A DNA stretch of 64,000 nt. Origin: Pedobacter steynii (GTDB lineage Bacteria; Bacteroidota; Bacteroidia; Sphingobacteriales; Sphingobacteriaceae). Below, one piece after another: positions 34,764-43,744 of the stretch. Positions within the stretch are counted from its first letter, which is position 1. Each line of letters starts with the position of its first letter. The translations under genes were made by a program, and so were the position numbers. The stretch lies in NCBI RefSeq assembly GCF_900103665.1, contig NZ_FNGY01000004.1:372001-436000 (forward strand), given 5' to 3'. The notes under the pieces are model-generated. The model made no database searches, was not told the origin of the DNA, and saw nothing but the letters and a program-made list of their open reading frames with translations.

Positions 34764-35237
34764 TTAAGATAAATGAGCCCTCAACATCCAGGCCATGGAC
34801 TCATGCGTTTCCATTAATCCCGTGATGTAATCACTTGTGCCAGCATCCTTTAATGCAGTGGCGTAGTTATCGATGTTTCCCCTTAAATGAATTAAAATGC
34901 TTTCATGGTCAGCAAGCAGCATTTTGATATAGGTAGTCGCGTCATTTTTGCCGCGATCGTCTTCAGTCAGGTGTGTTAATTCTAAGAATTGTTTAAGTGA
35001 TGCCGGTGCGTAATGACCAAGTTTGCGGATGCGTTCTGCTACTTCATCCACGATATCTTCCAATTGCGTGTATTGTTCTTCGAAAAATTTGTGTTTATTG
35101 TAAAAGTCCGGTCCTTCTACGTTCCAGTGTGCCTTTCTTGTTTTTGTATATAAGACGTATTCATCTGCAAGAATTTTGCTTAATGAATGTGCAACCTCTG
35201 CAAGGTTTTCCGCGCTGATGCCAATTTTAGCTTCCAT
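34764..35237 (-). CDS. dps: Dps-family DNA-protection ferritin
   Basis: 157 aa, cytoplasmic. The Dps ferroxidase signature is clear: KTRKAHWNVEGPDFYNKHKFFEEQY, followed by DIVDEVAERIRKLG, which supplies the inter-subunit iron ligands (His, Asp, Glu). Dps dodecamers oxidise and store iron with peroxide and protect DNA under stress. Placement in this operon suggests oxidative or starvation stress as the shared theme. Confidence 0.95.
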   Translation of the reverse strand: MEAKIGISAENLAEVAHSLSKILADEYVLYTKTRKAHWNVEGPDFYNKHKFFEEQYTQLEDIVDEVAERIRKLGHYAPASLKQFLELTHLTEDDRGKNDATTYIKMLLADHESILIHLRGNIDNYATALKDAGTSDYITGLMETHESMAWMLRAHLS

Positions 35238-35255
35238 GATTTTGATATTTATGTC

Positions 35256-35687
35256 TTAAAAAAATGTATTGATTAAATAGTGATCTATTGAATAAGTTCC
35301 GGCACCAATTACCCATAAAAAGAGCATCGCCAGTGTATACATGTACGGCACATCGCGAACCTCAACCGAATCTTTTCTATGTACAACGAAGTAACCGATT
35401 GCCGTTACGCCGATGGATGGCAAAAGGAAAATTCTCGTTCCGCAACCTAAGGCCACCAGAATTGGGACAACGGTATCAGAAAATGTAGCCACCAATCCAT
35501 TCAGTTTATCGGGTAAACCCAGGGGATTGGGTACATGCTCCTTTTCTCCATTTTGAATACGAAACTTTTTCATTCCATGCACCCTGAAGAGTTCGAGCAT
35601 GAGCAGTACCCTGAAGAAGAGTACGGCCCAGTTGTTGATTTCCGATCCTAAATCAGAATAAAGCAGGTATTTGATGATATTTTCCAT
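35256..35687 (-). CDS. DoxX-family membrane protein
   Basis: 143 aa with four predicted hydrophobic helices. The layout (an N-terminal helix with LFFRVLLMLELFRVHGMKKF, a loop with FSDTVVPILVALG, and a C-terminal pair) matches the DoxX/YphA group, small four-helix proteins linked to quinone and redox stress functions. It starts 3 bases after the amidohydrolase stop on the opposite side of the junction (operon order: amidohydrolase then DoxX). Specific role unknown. Confidence 0.8.
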   Translation of the reverse strand: MENIIKYLLYSDLGSEINNWAVLFFRVLLMLELFRVHGMKKFRIQNGEKEHVPNPLGLPDKLNGLVATFSDTVVPILVALGCGTRIFLLPSIGVTAIGYFVVHRKDSVEVRDVPYMYTLAMLFLWVIGAGTYSIDHYLINTFF

Positions 35688-35690
35688 AGT

Positions 35691-37577
35691 TTAAAAAGCA
35701 AAGCACGAGCAGCCCAATGCACCCCAGAATGCCGTATAATTGTTTACAGGCAGGTTACTTGTTCTGACGGCATCGTGATTGTGATGGTGCACATCGCAAC
35801 TGCCGGCGCAAGCATGTACCATCCCTAAAACAGCATCACTCCCCTTTGTTTTTCCATGTTGATTTGCCTGATGAGTTATTGGAGAATAGTATCCGTTATA
35901 GCTATTTGTTGGCGACCAGTCTGGCAGAATCGGGATTTTTGGTGGGGAGAAGGAAGAGAAATCACCTTTTGCATAGACAATCTTTCCATCAACAACGGTT
36001 AAATCTGATTCGATACTTTTGATCTCCTCATCAGATACTTCAAAATAATCCTGATTCAGCACCGCTAAATCGGCAAGCATGCCCACTTCGATATCGCCTT
36101 TCTTTTGCTGTTCGTTAGAAAACCAGGCGCTGCCTCTGGTATAGAGTTCCAGGGCGGTTTCTCTGCTCAGGACGGTCTCTTCATTATAGATTTTTAAGCC
36201 GCCAACGGTTTTTCCGGCTGTTAACCAAAACATCGAAACCCATGGATTGTAACTGCTTACCCGTGTGGCATCAGAACCACCGCCAACAGGAACTTCCATC
36301 TCAAGCATCTTTTTAACCGGTGGCGTTTGCAGCGCCGCTTTTTCACCGTACCGTTCTGTAAAATATTCGCCCTGGTAGGCCATTCTGCTTTGAATTGCTA
36401 TACCGCCACCCAGTGCTTTTACACGTTCGATATTTCTTTCATCAATGGTTTCCGCATGGTCGAAAATCCAGGGCAAGCCAGCAAAAGGAATGTCTTTATT
36501 TACCTTTTCAAAAACATTTAAAAACCGGCTGATGCTCTCATTATAAGTGGCATGAAGTCTGAATGGCCATCTTTTTTCCACCAGCAAACGAACCACACGT
36601 TCCAGTTCAGGCTCCATATTGTCCGAAAGGTCTGGTCTTGGCTGAAGAAAATCCTCGAAATCTGCTGCCGAGAAAACCAGCATTTCCCCTGCCCCGTTGT
36701 GGCGGTACATGTCATCACCCTGATAAAGTTCTACCGTATTTGTCCAGTTGTCAAAATCCTCAAATTCCTGTTTCGGACGTTGCGTAAATAAGTTGTAGGC
36801 AATCCGAACGGTCAATTGTTTTTGCTCATTCAATTCATTTACCACTTTATAATCGTCAGGAAAGTTTTGAAAACCTCCACCGGCATCAATCACACTGGTA
36901 ATCCCGAAACGGTTCAGTTCTGTCATAAAATGACGGGTAGAATTGACCTGATGTTCGTAAGAAAGTTTCGGACCTTTTGCCAGCGTGGAATATAAAATCA
37001 TCGCATTCGGACTTGCGATAATCAGTCCGGTAGGTTCTCCCCTTGCATCTCTCTGGATTTCCCCACCCGGAGGAGCCGGTGTATCCTTTGTATAGCCAAC
37101 CGCTTTAAGCGCTGCGCGGTTCATAAAAGCACGGTCGTATAAATGAAGAATAAAAACAGGTGTTTCAGGTGCGATGGCATTTATTTCCTCCAGCGTCGGC
37201 ATTCTTCTTTCCGCAAACTGAAATTCAGACCAGCCTCCAACTACACGTACCCATTGCGGCGATGGAGTAATATCGACTTGCTCTTTAAGCATTCGTAATG
37301 CATCCGCAAGTGATGGAACGCCATCCCAACGCAACTCCAGGTTGAAATTTAGTCCGCCACGGATCAAGTGGATGTGGGAATCGTTAATTCCCGGAACAAC
37401 CCGTCTTTTGTGAAGATCAACCAATTTTGTTGCAGCACCGGAAAAGTTCATGATATCACTGTCTTTACCAAGGGCGATAAACTTCCCATCTTTAATCGCA
37501 ACAGCGGTTATTTCTTCTTTGTATTTTGCAATGATATGTATCTTACCATTGAATAAAATTAAATCTGCAGTCGTCAT
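35691..37577 (-). CDS. YtcJ-like metal-dependent amidohydrolase with a Cys/His-rich tail
   Basis: 628 aa, no signal peptide. The N-terminal strand domain leads to VVPGINDSHIHLIRGG (the metal-binding HxH), with a later His in the barrel (PWIFDHAE) and the Asp-region GGSDATRVSSYNPW. This fits the amidohydrolase_3/YtcJ family. The last about 45 residues contain HACAGSCDVHHHNHD and GCSCFAF, an extra cluster of four Cys and four or five His that looks able to bind metal. Substrates in this family vary (amides, cyclic imides) and cannot be predicted. Part of the nine-gene operon. Confidence 0.87.
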   Translation of the reverse strand: MTTADLILFNGKIHIIAKYKEEITAVAIKDGKFIALGKDSDIMNFSGAATKLVDLHKRRVVPGINDSHIHLIRGGLNFNLELRWDGVPSLADALRMLKEQVDITPSPQWVRVVGGWSEFQFAERRMPTLEEINAIAPETPVFILHLYDRAFMNRAALKAVGYTKDTPAPPGGEIQRDARGEPTGLIIASPNAMILYSTLAKGPKLSYEHQVNSTRHFMTELNRFGITSVIDAGGGFQNFPDDYKVVNELNEQKQLTVRIAYNLFTQRPKQEFEDFDNWTNTVELYQGDDMYRHNGAGEMLVFSAADFEDFLQPRPDLSDNMEPELERVVRLLVEKRWPFRLHATYNESISRFLNVFEKVNKDIPFAGLPWIFDHAETIDERNIERVKALGGGIAIQSRMAYQGEYFTERYGEKAALQTPPVKKMLEMEVPVGGGSDATRVSSYNPWVSMFWLTAGKTVGGLKIYNEETVLSRETALELYTRGSAWFSNEQQKKGDIEVGMLADLAVLNQDYFEVSDEEIKSIESDLTVVDGKIVYAKGDFSSFSPPKIPILPDWSPTNSYNGYYSPITHQANQHGKTKGSDAVLGMVHACAGSCDVHHHNHDAVRTSNLPVNNYTAFWGALGCSCFAF

Positions 37578-37606
37578 ATTTTCTTTATTTAGCTATGGAA
37601 AACATA

Positions 37607-38314
37607 TTAATTTTTCAGGGCAGCGATTGCTTCCTGAATTCCTTCTCCCGCCGTGGTAAAAAATGCAGGACCGGCGAGAAGGATCACTTTCGATACCGGT
37701 TTAAATGTGGACATCTTCTTTTCCTTTAACCAGGTTTGCGTTCTGTAAGCTTCAAAAATGCCCTTCACTACGTTGGCGGCGACCAATGCGGTTGGCGAGT
37801 CAATCCCTGCATCTTTTAAATCACTTGCAAAAGAAAAATTGTTGACGCCCAGCCTAAGCGCTTCTCTCATCGCAATGCTGCCTATTCCGGTCATGATATC
37901 GGGTGTAAATTTATTCCTGTCGCCAAGGCCGATTAAAAGCAGGTTTTTACCCCCTATGGTACCTTTTGGTGGAGAGATTAAAATGGTTTCATTGGCCTGA
38001 CCATGAAATTTCCCGCTTTTGCGGATTTCGGTCAGCAGGCCTTTCATGTCCTGATCTAAGTGTACCAGGCCATTTAAAGCAGCCGGAAGTGCCGGTGGCG
38101 TGTTAAAAATATCGCCTTCCGTATATTCGAAAACACAGGCAATCTGCAAATCGCTAACCTGCGCCGATGGGCCCTGAACAATACCTTCGATGGCAATTCC
38201 ATCAATCGAACCCCAAACTTTGGCCGTCCCGATTGCGGTGCTGCTTTGTGCAAAAGCTGTTCCTGTAATGAATACAGAAAATATCATCATGGCTACTCTG
38301 AAGTTGTTTTTCAT
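37607..38314 (-). CDS. Secreted protein related to the N-terminal domain of M17 leucyl aminopeptidase
   Basis: 235 aa with a signal peptide (residues 1-22, ending AFAQ). The rest has the macro-like alpha/beta features of the M17 N-terminal domain (EYTEGDIFNTPPALPAALNGLVHLDQDMKGLLTEIRKSGKF; NLLLIGLGDRNKF; GSIAMREALRLGVNNFSFAS). The catalytic metallopeptidase domain of M17 is missing: the frame ends after 235 aa with a proper stop. So it is probably a binding or regulatory protein, not a peptidase. It lies between the porin (11 bases) and amidohydrolase (29 bases) genes. Confidence 0.78.
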   Translation of the reverse strand: MKNNFRVAMMIFSVFITGTAFAQSSTAIGTAKVWGSIDGIAIEGIVQGPSAQVSDLQIACVFEYTEGDIFNTPPALPAALNGLVHLDQDMKGLLTEIRKSGKFHGQANETILISPPKGTIGGKNLLLIGLGDRNKFTPDIMTGIGSIAMREALRLGVNNFSFASDLKDAGIDSPTALVAANVVKGIFEAYRTQTWLKEKKMSTFKPVSKVILLAGPAFFTTAGEGIQEAIAALKN

Positions 38315-38325
38315 TTTCTTATGGT

Positions 38326-39705
38326 TTAAAATTTATAGGATGCCTGAGCATTAAAAAACTTTGAATTGTCCCAAAGCGGAACGATATCTTTGATGAAATC
38401 GCCAACCCGGAAATATTGTCCGCCGGCACTGAATGAAAGGTGGTTATTGCATTTATAATCTGCACTCAGCAAATAAGTAGTGCCGATAAAACGATGGTCA
38501 GAAATGGAACCTGCGGTGTTAAAATTGCCACCCGGGCGATAAATTCCATCCTTTAATGAATATCTCCAGTTGAAAACAACATCCCCCTGAACCGTTAATT
38601 TATCCGTAATGGTAAGTGTTAAGTAGGGATGTAAATCCATTAAATTGGAGGGGCCGACTAGCGGATTAAAGCCAAAATAACCTCCTTTCGGAAATAAAGG
38701 ATTAAAAGTTTGCAGCTTCCCGTCTCCTGCTTTTTTATCACCCGAGATGTAGTCATTTCGCAGGTTAACGGAGGGCTTAAATTTGCTATTCCCGAAAGTA
38801 TAGCCCAGCTCAATGGCCATGGTCCAGGCGTCAATATTGCCCTTTCCAAATTTCCCGAACTGATAAGCCGCCTCTAAATTATAGATAAAACCGCCCCCGC
38901 CTTTCCAATACCGGGCAGCTAAAGTATGCCGGAGTTCCTTTGCGATGCCCTCTTCAAATTCCGCATGATCGCGCCTGACGCCCAAGTAGTAAAAATCGAA
39001 GTTTCCGGCTTTCCGGATATAGAAATTTGAATACGCACCCCACAAGTTGGCCTGATGGCTCGGACGATTGTCAAACACCCCAAAATTAACTTCATCAGCT
39101 TCTAAAATGAAAGCATCGACTGAAAACCGGGGTGTCGCATAGGTAACTTTAGCTCCTGTAAAATATTGCCTGACTGTTGTTCCCTCTCTGACAGAAATTA
39201 ACCTCCCTGAACCATAGTTAATTTCCTGCCTACCAACACGAATGGCTAACCTGTTTGACGAATCTTTAAGTATCCGGTATTCCGCAAACAGGTTTTGGAC
39301 GGCAAGCTGATCTTCATCCACCGGAGATGGGCCATATTTACTGCCGTTTTCCAGGGCGCTGTTTAGCTGGGTAAAAAAACGCAGTCCTGCGCCAATATTC
39401 AAATCAGCATACAGCGAATAACGTTGTAAAAAAGAGGAGTTGAAACCTTGATTTCTGATCCAGTCCTCATTAAATTTTCCCCCAAATTCTTCCCTGACCT
39501 CTCCGCCAAAACTGAGGTATACTTTTTTATCAGCCGAAAGCGGCAGGAACTTTAAACGGTTGTAACAGTTCCTGGCCGAATCTTTCAGATGACTATAATC
39601 CTCATCGTAGCGCATCAGTTTCACGCTTTGGCCATATGCAGTTGCTATTGAAAAGCAAGTACAAACGGCCAACACAATCGCCAGATGGGGATAATAAATG
39701 TTCAT
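38326..39705 (-). CDS. Alginate-export-family outer-membrane porin
   Basis: 459 aa with a signal peptide to about residue 25. The body has the strand pattern of the alginate_exp domain (YSLYADLNIGAGLRFFTQLNSALENG; RLAIRVGRQEINYGSGRLISVREGTTVRQYFTGAKVTY; FDFYYLGVRRDHAEFEEG; C-terminal strand AQASYKF). This is the AlgE-type 16- to 18-strand barrel, which in Bacteroidota usually occurs without alginate synthesis genes. It probably gives passage of an anionic or aromatic solute used by the neighbouring enzymes. Confidence 0.88.
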   Translation of the reverse strand: MNIYYPHLAIVLAVCTCFSIATAYGQSVKLMRYDEDYSHLKDSARNCYNRLKFLPLSADKKVYLSFGGEVREEFGGKFNEDWIRNQGFNSSFLQRYSLYADLNIGAGLRFFTQLNSALENGSKYGPSPVDEDQLAVQNLFAEYRILKDSSNRLAIRVGRQEINYGSGRLISVREGTTVRQYFTGAKVTYATPRFSVDAFILEADEVNFGVFDNRPSHQANLWGAYSNFYIRKAGNFDFYYLGVRRDHAEFEEGIAKELRHTLAARYWKGGGGFIYNLEAAYQFGKFGKGNIDAWTMAIELGYTFGNSKFKPSVNLRNDYISGDKKAGDGKLQTFNPLFPKGGYFGFNPLVGPSNLMDLHPYLTLTITDKLTVQGDVVFNWRYSLKDGIYRPGGNFNTAGSISDHRFIGTTYLLSADYKCNNHLSFSAGGQYFRVGDFIKDIVPLWDNSKFFNAQASYKF

Positions 39706-39723
39706 TTTCGGGGGTAATGAAAA

Positions 39724-40356
39724 TTAGTGTTTGATCATTTTATGCGCATACTGAATTCCCAATCCGTATCCGGCGCCATACTTTTTCATCAGGTCAGTTA
39801 CGGCAACATAAGTCTCCGTTCTTGCCCAGTCTCTTTGCAGTTCCAGGATGTACTGAACAGCCGTAATGGGCTTCACTCCTGCATGTACCATTCGCTGAAC
39901 CGCTCTTTCATGCGCTTCTACGCTGACATCTCCACAGGCATCAGTCACGACAAAAACATCAAATCCTTCAGCCAATGCCGACAATGCAGGTCCGACAATG
40001 CATACTCCGGTCCATAAACCGGCAAGCACCAGCTTTTGTTTTCCCGTAGCGGTAATGGCTTTGTAAGCCGGTTCATCTTCCCAGGTATTCATAGAAGTCC
40101 GGTCGATATAACCTGAAGTTGCCTGTGGATAGAATGCTTCAATTTCCGGAAATACCGGTCCGGAAAAAACATCTTCTGCAACTGTGGTTACAATGGTAGG
40201 TACCTTGAAAATCTGCGAAGCACCGGCAATAATAGCTGCATTGGTTCTCAACTCCGTAATTGAAATGCTTTTTGTAGCAAAAGCCATCTGGCCTTCAAAG
40301 TCGATTAATACTAAAGCGTGATTTTCCGGTGATAAAAGATCTGGTGATGGTTTCAT
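39724..40356 (-). CDS. Isochorismatase-like hydrolase (YcaC type)
   Basis: 210 aa from the ATG at 40356, where family members begin; an in-frame ATG at 40404 would add 16 residues. The Asp of the catalytic triad is in LVLIDFEGQM and the Cys nucleophile in LAGLWTGVCI. The middle RTSMNTWEDE is typical of YcaC-like members. These enzymes cleave amides or related bonds; YcaC itself has no firm physiological substrate. It is the first gene of the leftward operon and faces a sigma-54 activator across 192 bases. Confidence 0.9.
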   Translation of the reverse strand: MKPSPDLLSPENHALVLIDFEGQMAFATKSISITELRTNAAIIAGASQIFKVPTIVTTVAEDVFSGPVFPEIEAFYPQATSGYIDRTSMNTWEDEPAYKAITATGKQKLVLAGLWTGVCIVGPALSALAEGFDVFVVTDACGDVSVEAHERAVQRMVHAGVKPITAVQYILELQRDWARTETYVAVTDLMKKYGAGYGLGIQYAHKMIKH

Positions 40357-40377
40357 AATTTTAAATTTTTGACCAGA

Positions 40378-40394
40378 ACTAACCAACAAACATA
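40378..40394 (-). promoter_or_regulatory. Weak sigma-54-like promoter candidate for the nine-gene operon
   Basis: Read leftward, TTGGTATGTTTGTTGGT has GG and GG ten bases apart. Sigma-54 sites normally read GG-N10-GC, so the -12 part is imperfect. A similar string precedes the response-regulator gene at 41741. If translation starts at 40404 this would lie inside the gene. Confidence 0.25.
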
Positions 40395-40467
40395 CCAATG
40401 ACATAATTAACTGATATGCAAAAGCTTAATCCATCTATCACTAATTAAAACTCACTTTATTTCGTCA

Positions 40468-40501
40468 TTTTACGAAAGCAGATTTACGTATATTCGTAAA
40501 A
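40468..40501. promoter_or_regulatory. 8-base inverted repeat with repeated TTTACG, between the operon and the sigma-54 activator
   Basis: TTTTACGA (40468-40475) pairs with TCGTAAAA (40494-40501), and a third TTTACG lies between them. Enhancer-binding activators bind such dyads, so this may be the upstream activating site for one or both directions. Confidence 0.45.
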
Positions 40502-40548
40502 TGAAACCGGGTTCTTATTTTAATTTGAAGCTTTAGTATCTTCGGGAA

Positions 40549-41655
40549 ATGAAACACGCGGAACCAGATAGGATCATCCAGCTTTCCCAGGCGCTTAAAG
40601 CGGCAAAAGAAATTATCGCAAAGCAGCAGCAGGAAATCATTGGGTACCAACAACGACTGGAACAGGAAGAATTGCTACCTGCTGAGGAGTTGTCCGTAAA
40701 CGATGATGATGATATTGTGGGCAGCAGTCCATTGATTCTGGAGGTCATGAGATCAGTAGCACTCGTTGCGGCTTCTAACAGTACTGTATTGATCCTCGGC
40801 GAAACAGGCACCGGGAAAGAGCTGATTGCAAGCGCAATTCATCATGCCTCTTCCAGAAAGCATAAAGCGATGGTCAAGCTCAATTGTGCCTCCATTCCAT
40901 CCAATCTGGCAGAGAGTGAGCTCTTCGGACACGAAAAAGGAAGTTTTACCGGCGCCTTAGACCGCAGGATAGGTAAATTCGAACTCGCCGATAACGGTAC
41001 CTTATTCCTGGACGAGATTGCCGAACTTCCGCTGGAGCTTCAGGGAAAATTGTTACGCGCCTTACAGGAAAAAGAAATCGAGCGCCTGGGAGGACAACAA
41101 GTGATTCCTACCGATGCAAGGATCATCGCCGCAACCAATTTTGACCTGCTGAAAGCGGTGCAGGAAGGAAGGTTCAGAAGTGACCTTTTTTACCGGCTGA
41201 ACGTGTTTCCCATCCAGTTGCCTCCGCTAAGCGCAAGAAAAGAGGACATTGAGCAGCTATCTTGTCATTTTCTCCGCAAGCTGGCGATGAAAAGCGCAAC
41301 TAAACCTAAACAGCTCTCTAAAACTGCATTGAAGATGCTCATGGCCCACGATTGGCCGGGAAATATCAGAGAACTGGAACATGTCATAGAACGAAGTGTG
41401 CTCCTTACAAAAACGGCAGTCATCAAAGAGATAGCCCTTCCGGATGCAAGGGGAAGCATGCCTGCCGCAGATCAGGGTTCGAACATTAAAACCATTGCTG
41501 AAAATGAACGCTGCCACATCCTGACTGTATTAAAGTGCTGTGGCGGGAAAATATCCGGTCCGGCAGGAGCAGCAAAAATACTGGGTGTCCCGGCAACGAC
41601 CTTAAACTCAAAACTTAAGAAACTGAACATATCAAGAAAACACATACTGCGTTAG
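40549..41655 (+). CDS. Stand-alone sigma-54-dependent transcriptional activator (AAA+ plus Fis HTH)
   Basis: 368 aa. A short coiled-coil-like N-terminus (about 1-48) replaces a sensor domain. The AAA+ domain (about 55-285) has Walker A GETGTGKE, the sigma-54 contact loop as GSFTGA (Ser instead of the usual Ala), Walker B FLDEIAEL and the arginine-containing [13 protein letters not shown]. The C-terminus has a Fis-type helix-turn-helix ([23 protein letters not shown]). With no receiver or ligand domain, it may be constitutive or controlled by the second activator next door. Divergent from the nine-gene operon. Confidence 0.94.
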   Translation: MKHAEPDRIIQLSQALKAAKEIIAKQQQEIIGYQQRLEQEELLPAEELSVNDDDDIVGSSPLILEVMRSVALVAASNSTVLILGETGTGKELIASAIHHASSRKHKAMVKLNCASIPSNLAESELFGHEKGSFTGALDRRIGKFELADNGTLFLDEIAELPLELQGKLLRALQEKEIERLGGQQVIPTDARIIAATNFDLLKAVQEGRFRSDLFYRLNVFPIQLPPLSARKEDIEQLSCHFLRKLAMKSATKPKQLSKTALKMLMAHDWPGNIRELEHVIERSVLLTKTAVIKEIALPDARGSMPAADQGSNIKTIAENERCHILTVLKCCGGKISGPAGAAKILGVPATTLNSKLKKLNISRKHILR

Positions 41656-41664
41656 CAGAATGGA

Positions 41665-41680
41665 ATCGTAAATTCACGAT
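41665..41680. promoter_or_regulatory. Imperfect 16-base palindrome between the two sigma-54 activator genes
   Basis: ATCGTAAATTCACGAT is self-complementary at 14 of 16 positions and shares TCGTAAA with the dyad at 40468-40501. It is a candidate second binding site for the same activator. Confidence 0.4.
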
Positions 41681-41740
41681 ATATCATCAATTGCGCTTTG
41701 CAGGAAACACCTAAAACAAAGCAAATCAAAGCCTTAAGGC

Positions 41741-41757
41741 CTGGCATTTTATTTGGT
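41741..41757 (+). promoter_or_regulatory. Weak sigma-54-like promoter candidate before the response-regulator gene
   Basis: CTGGCATTTTATTTGGT contains TGGCA and, ten bases after the GG, GG in place of GC. It lies 26 bases before the preferred ATG and resembles the string upstream of the YcaC-like gene at 12 of 17 positions. Confidence 0.25.
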
Positions 41758-41782
41758 AAATGATAAACATCAAAGAGCAGGA

Positions 41783-43744
41783 ATGAAAGAGAAGATTTTG
41801 ATCGTAGAGGACGAATTTATCGTCGCCAATGACCTCAGCCTGATGCTAAAAAAAGCAGGGTACGACAGCTGTGGCATTGCACCTTCGGTAGCAAGGGCGT
41901 TGGAACTCATTGCTGAACAGCGGCCCGACTGGGTCCTTATTGATATTTTACTGCAGGGAGAACGTACCGGAATAGACTTAGGGATTCAGCTCTCCGATAG
42001 GAACATTCCTTTTATTTATATTTCCGCAAATACCAACCAGACCATCCTTCAGGCCGCTAAAGCCACCTTACCTTATGGATTTCTTGTCAAACCATTCCGG
42101 GAGAAAGACCTGTTGGTTATGCTGGATATCGCGCAATACCGGCATGGGCAGAACATCAAATATAACCTACGGCACCAGACGGGGCTTTTGCAGCAATTAG
42201 CAACCATCAGCACAAAAAACGAAGCCAGTGCGGAAAAGGTGAAGCAAATTGCACAATTGTTACAGCCCGTTTTACCTTTTGACCAGCTGTTTCTGACCAG
42301 GATGAATCCCCGGAGCCCTTCGCGCGACTGTAGTGTCATCAAATCGACCTCCGGAAATTATCAACTGGAATCTACAGAATCCATGCTCATATTGCTTTCT
42401 GTATCCAACCGGGACTACAAACTTTGGAATCCATTGGGCCTAAAGCTCGATAAGCAATTGTACTGCGCTTACGAATTCAGAAAACTGCGCATGGAAGACC
42501 GGTGGACACAGGTCGTATCTGATAAATTCGGACTGGAATCTGCTATTGTCAGCACCATTACCACTCCTAACGGCGACATTTACAGAGCCGTATTCTTTAG
42601 TACCGAAGGAGAGCTTTATAACAGCATTCACGTGGACCTGGCCAATCAGATCATGACTTCTTTTGGCCCGATGATCGATGAAGTATTCTTCAGCAAGCCA
42701 GTCGCCGAAATTAAAGAGACCAAAACAGATCCATCTCCTCCCTCCCATTTCCATGGGATTATTGGCAGTAGCCCGCTGTTAAATTCCGTGTTTGACAAAG
42801 TGAAGATCGTTGCTGCCGATGACACCTCGGTACTCATCCTTGGGGAAAGTGGAACGGGTAAAGAGCGCATCGCCCAGATCCTGCATGAACTCTCCTCCAG
42901 AAAGTCGAAGAAGATGGTGACGGTGAATTGCGCAGCATTGCCACTCACCTTAATCGAATCCACACTTTTTGGTCATGAAAAAGGTGCTTTTACCGGTGCC
43001 GGCGACAGAAGGATTGGAAAATTCGAACAGGCGGATGGTGGGACCATCTTCCTGGACGAGATCGGTGAACTGCCCTTAGAAGCCCAGGTTAAACTCCTTC
43101 GGGTCCTTCAGGAAAAAGAGATCGAACGGCTTGGTGGGAACCAAACCAGAAAAATAAACGTACGGATCATTACCGCGACCAACCGCAATCTGGAAAAAGA
43201 AGTGGCGGAAGGAAGATTCCGGCTTGATCTCTATTACCGGCTCAATGTATTCCCGATTGAACTGCCCCCGCTACGTCAGCGTAAAGAAGACATCGAAGCC
43301 CTTGCCTGTCATTTCGTCAAAAAATACAGTAGCAAATCTGAAAGGCCTGTCAAATCTATCTCGGCAATTGCGCTTCAGCAGTTAACCAGCTACGACTGGC
43401 CCGGCAATATCCGTGAACTGGAACATCTGATAGAACGGGCAGTGCTGCTGAGTTCCGGAACGGAAATTACCGATACCGGACTGGCTTCGGAAAAGCAGAC
43501 TGAAAATCCGGTTGGCGGAAAGCCACATCGTACTGGAAACCCGGATGCTATCGGGAATCAACATCCGGCCGGAAAAACGAAAACTCTTGAAGAAGTAGAA
43601 AAAGGATATATACTGGAAATCCTGCATTTATGTAAAGGCAAAATTTCAGGTCCCGGCGGAGCAGCCGAATTGCTGAATATTCCTTCAACGACGCTAAATT
43701 CTAAAATTAAAAAACTGGGAATTTCGTATGAATTTACTGATTAG
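41783..43744 (+). CDS. NtrC-like response regulator: receiver, linker domain, sigma-54 AAA+, Fis HTH
   Basis: 653 aa from the ATG at 41783, which is preceded by AGAGCAGGA; the longer frame begins with TTG. Residues 4-120 form a receiver with phosphoacceptor Asp54 (LIDILLQ) and acidic Glu9/Asp10. Residues about 130-310 may be a GAF-like linker. The AAA+ domain follows, with GESGTGKE, an intact GAFTGA loop and FLDEIGEL, then a Fis HTH ([23 protein letters not shown]). The AAA+ and HTH parts closely resemble the upstream activator, so one likely arose by duplication. The end overlaps the kinase gene by 17 bases; the two should form a phosphorelay. Confidence 0.93.
   Translation: MKEKILIVEDEFIVANDLSLMLKKAGYDSCGIAPSVARALELIAEQRPDWVLIDILLQGERTGIDLGIQLSDRNIPFIYISANTNQTILQAAKATLPYGFLVKPFREKDLLVMLDIAQYRHGQNIKYNLRHQTGLLQQLATISTKNEASAEKVKQIAQLLQPVLPFDQLFLTRMNPRSPSRDCSVIKSTSGNYQLESTESMLILLSVSNRDYKLWNPLGLKLDKQLYCAYEFRKLRMEDRWTQVVSDKFGLESAIVSTITTPNGDIYRAVFFSTEGELYNSIHVDLANQIMTSFGPMIDEVFFSKPVAEIKETKTDPSPPSHFHGIIGSSPLLNSVFDKVKIVAADDTSVLILGESGTGKERIAQILHELSSRKSKKMVTVNCAALPLTLIESTLFGHEKGAFTGAGDRRIGKFEQADGGTIFLDEIGELPLEAQVKLLRVLQEKEIERLGGNQTRKINVRIITATNRNLEKEVAEGRFRLDLYYRLNVFPIELPPLRQRKEDIEALACHFVKKYSSKSERPVKSISAIALQQLTSYDWPGNIRELEHLIERAVLLSSGTEITDTGLASEKQTENPVGGKPHRTGNPDAIGNQHPAGKTKTLEEVEKGYILEILHLCKGKISGPGGAAELLNIPSTTLNSKIKKLGISYEFTD

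Noticed and set aside
38326..39705. Alginate biosynthesis or export locus
   Set aside because: The porin matches the alginate-export domain, but no alginate polymerase, epimerase or lyase gene is present.
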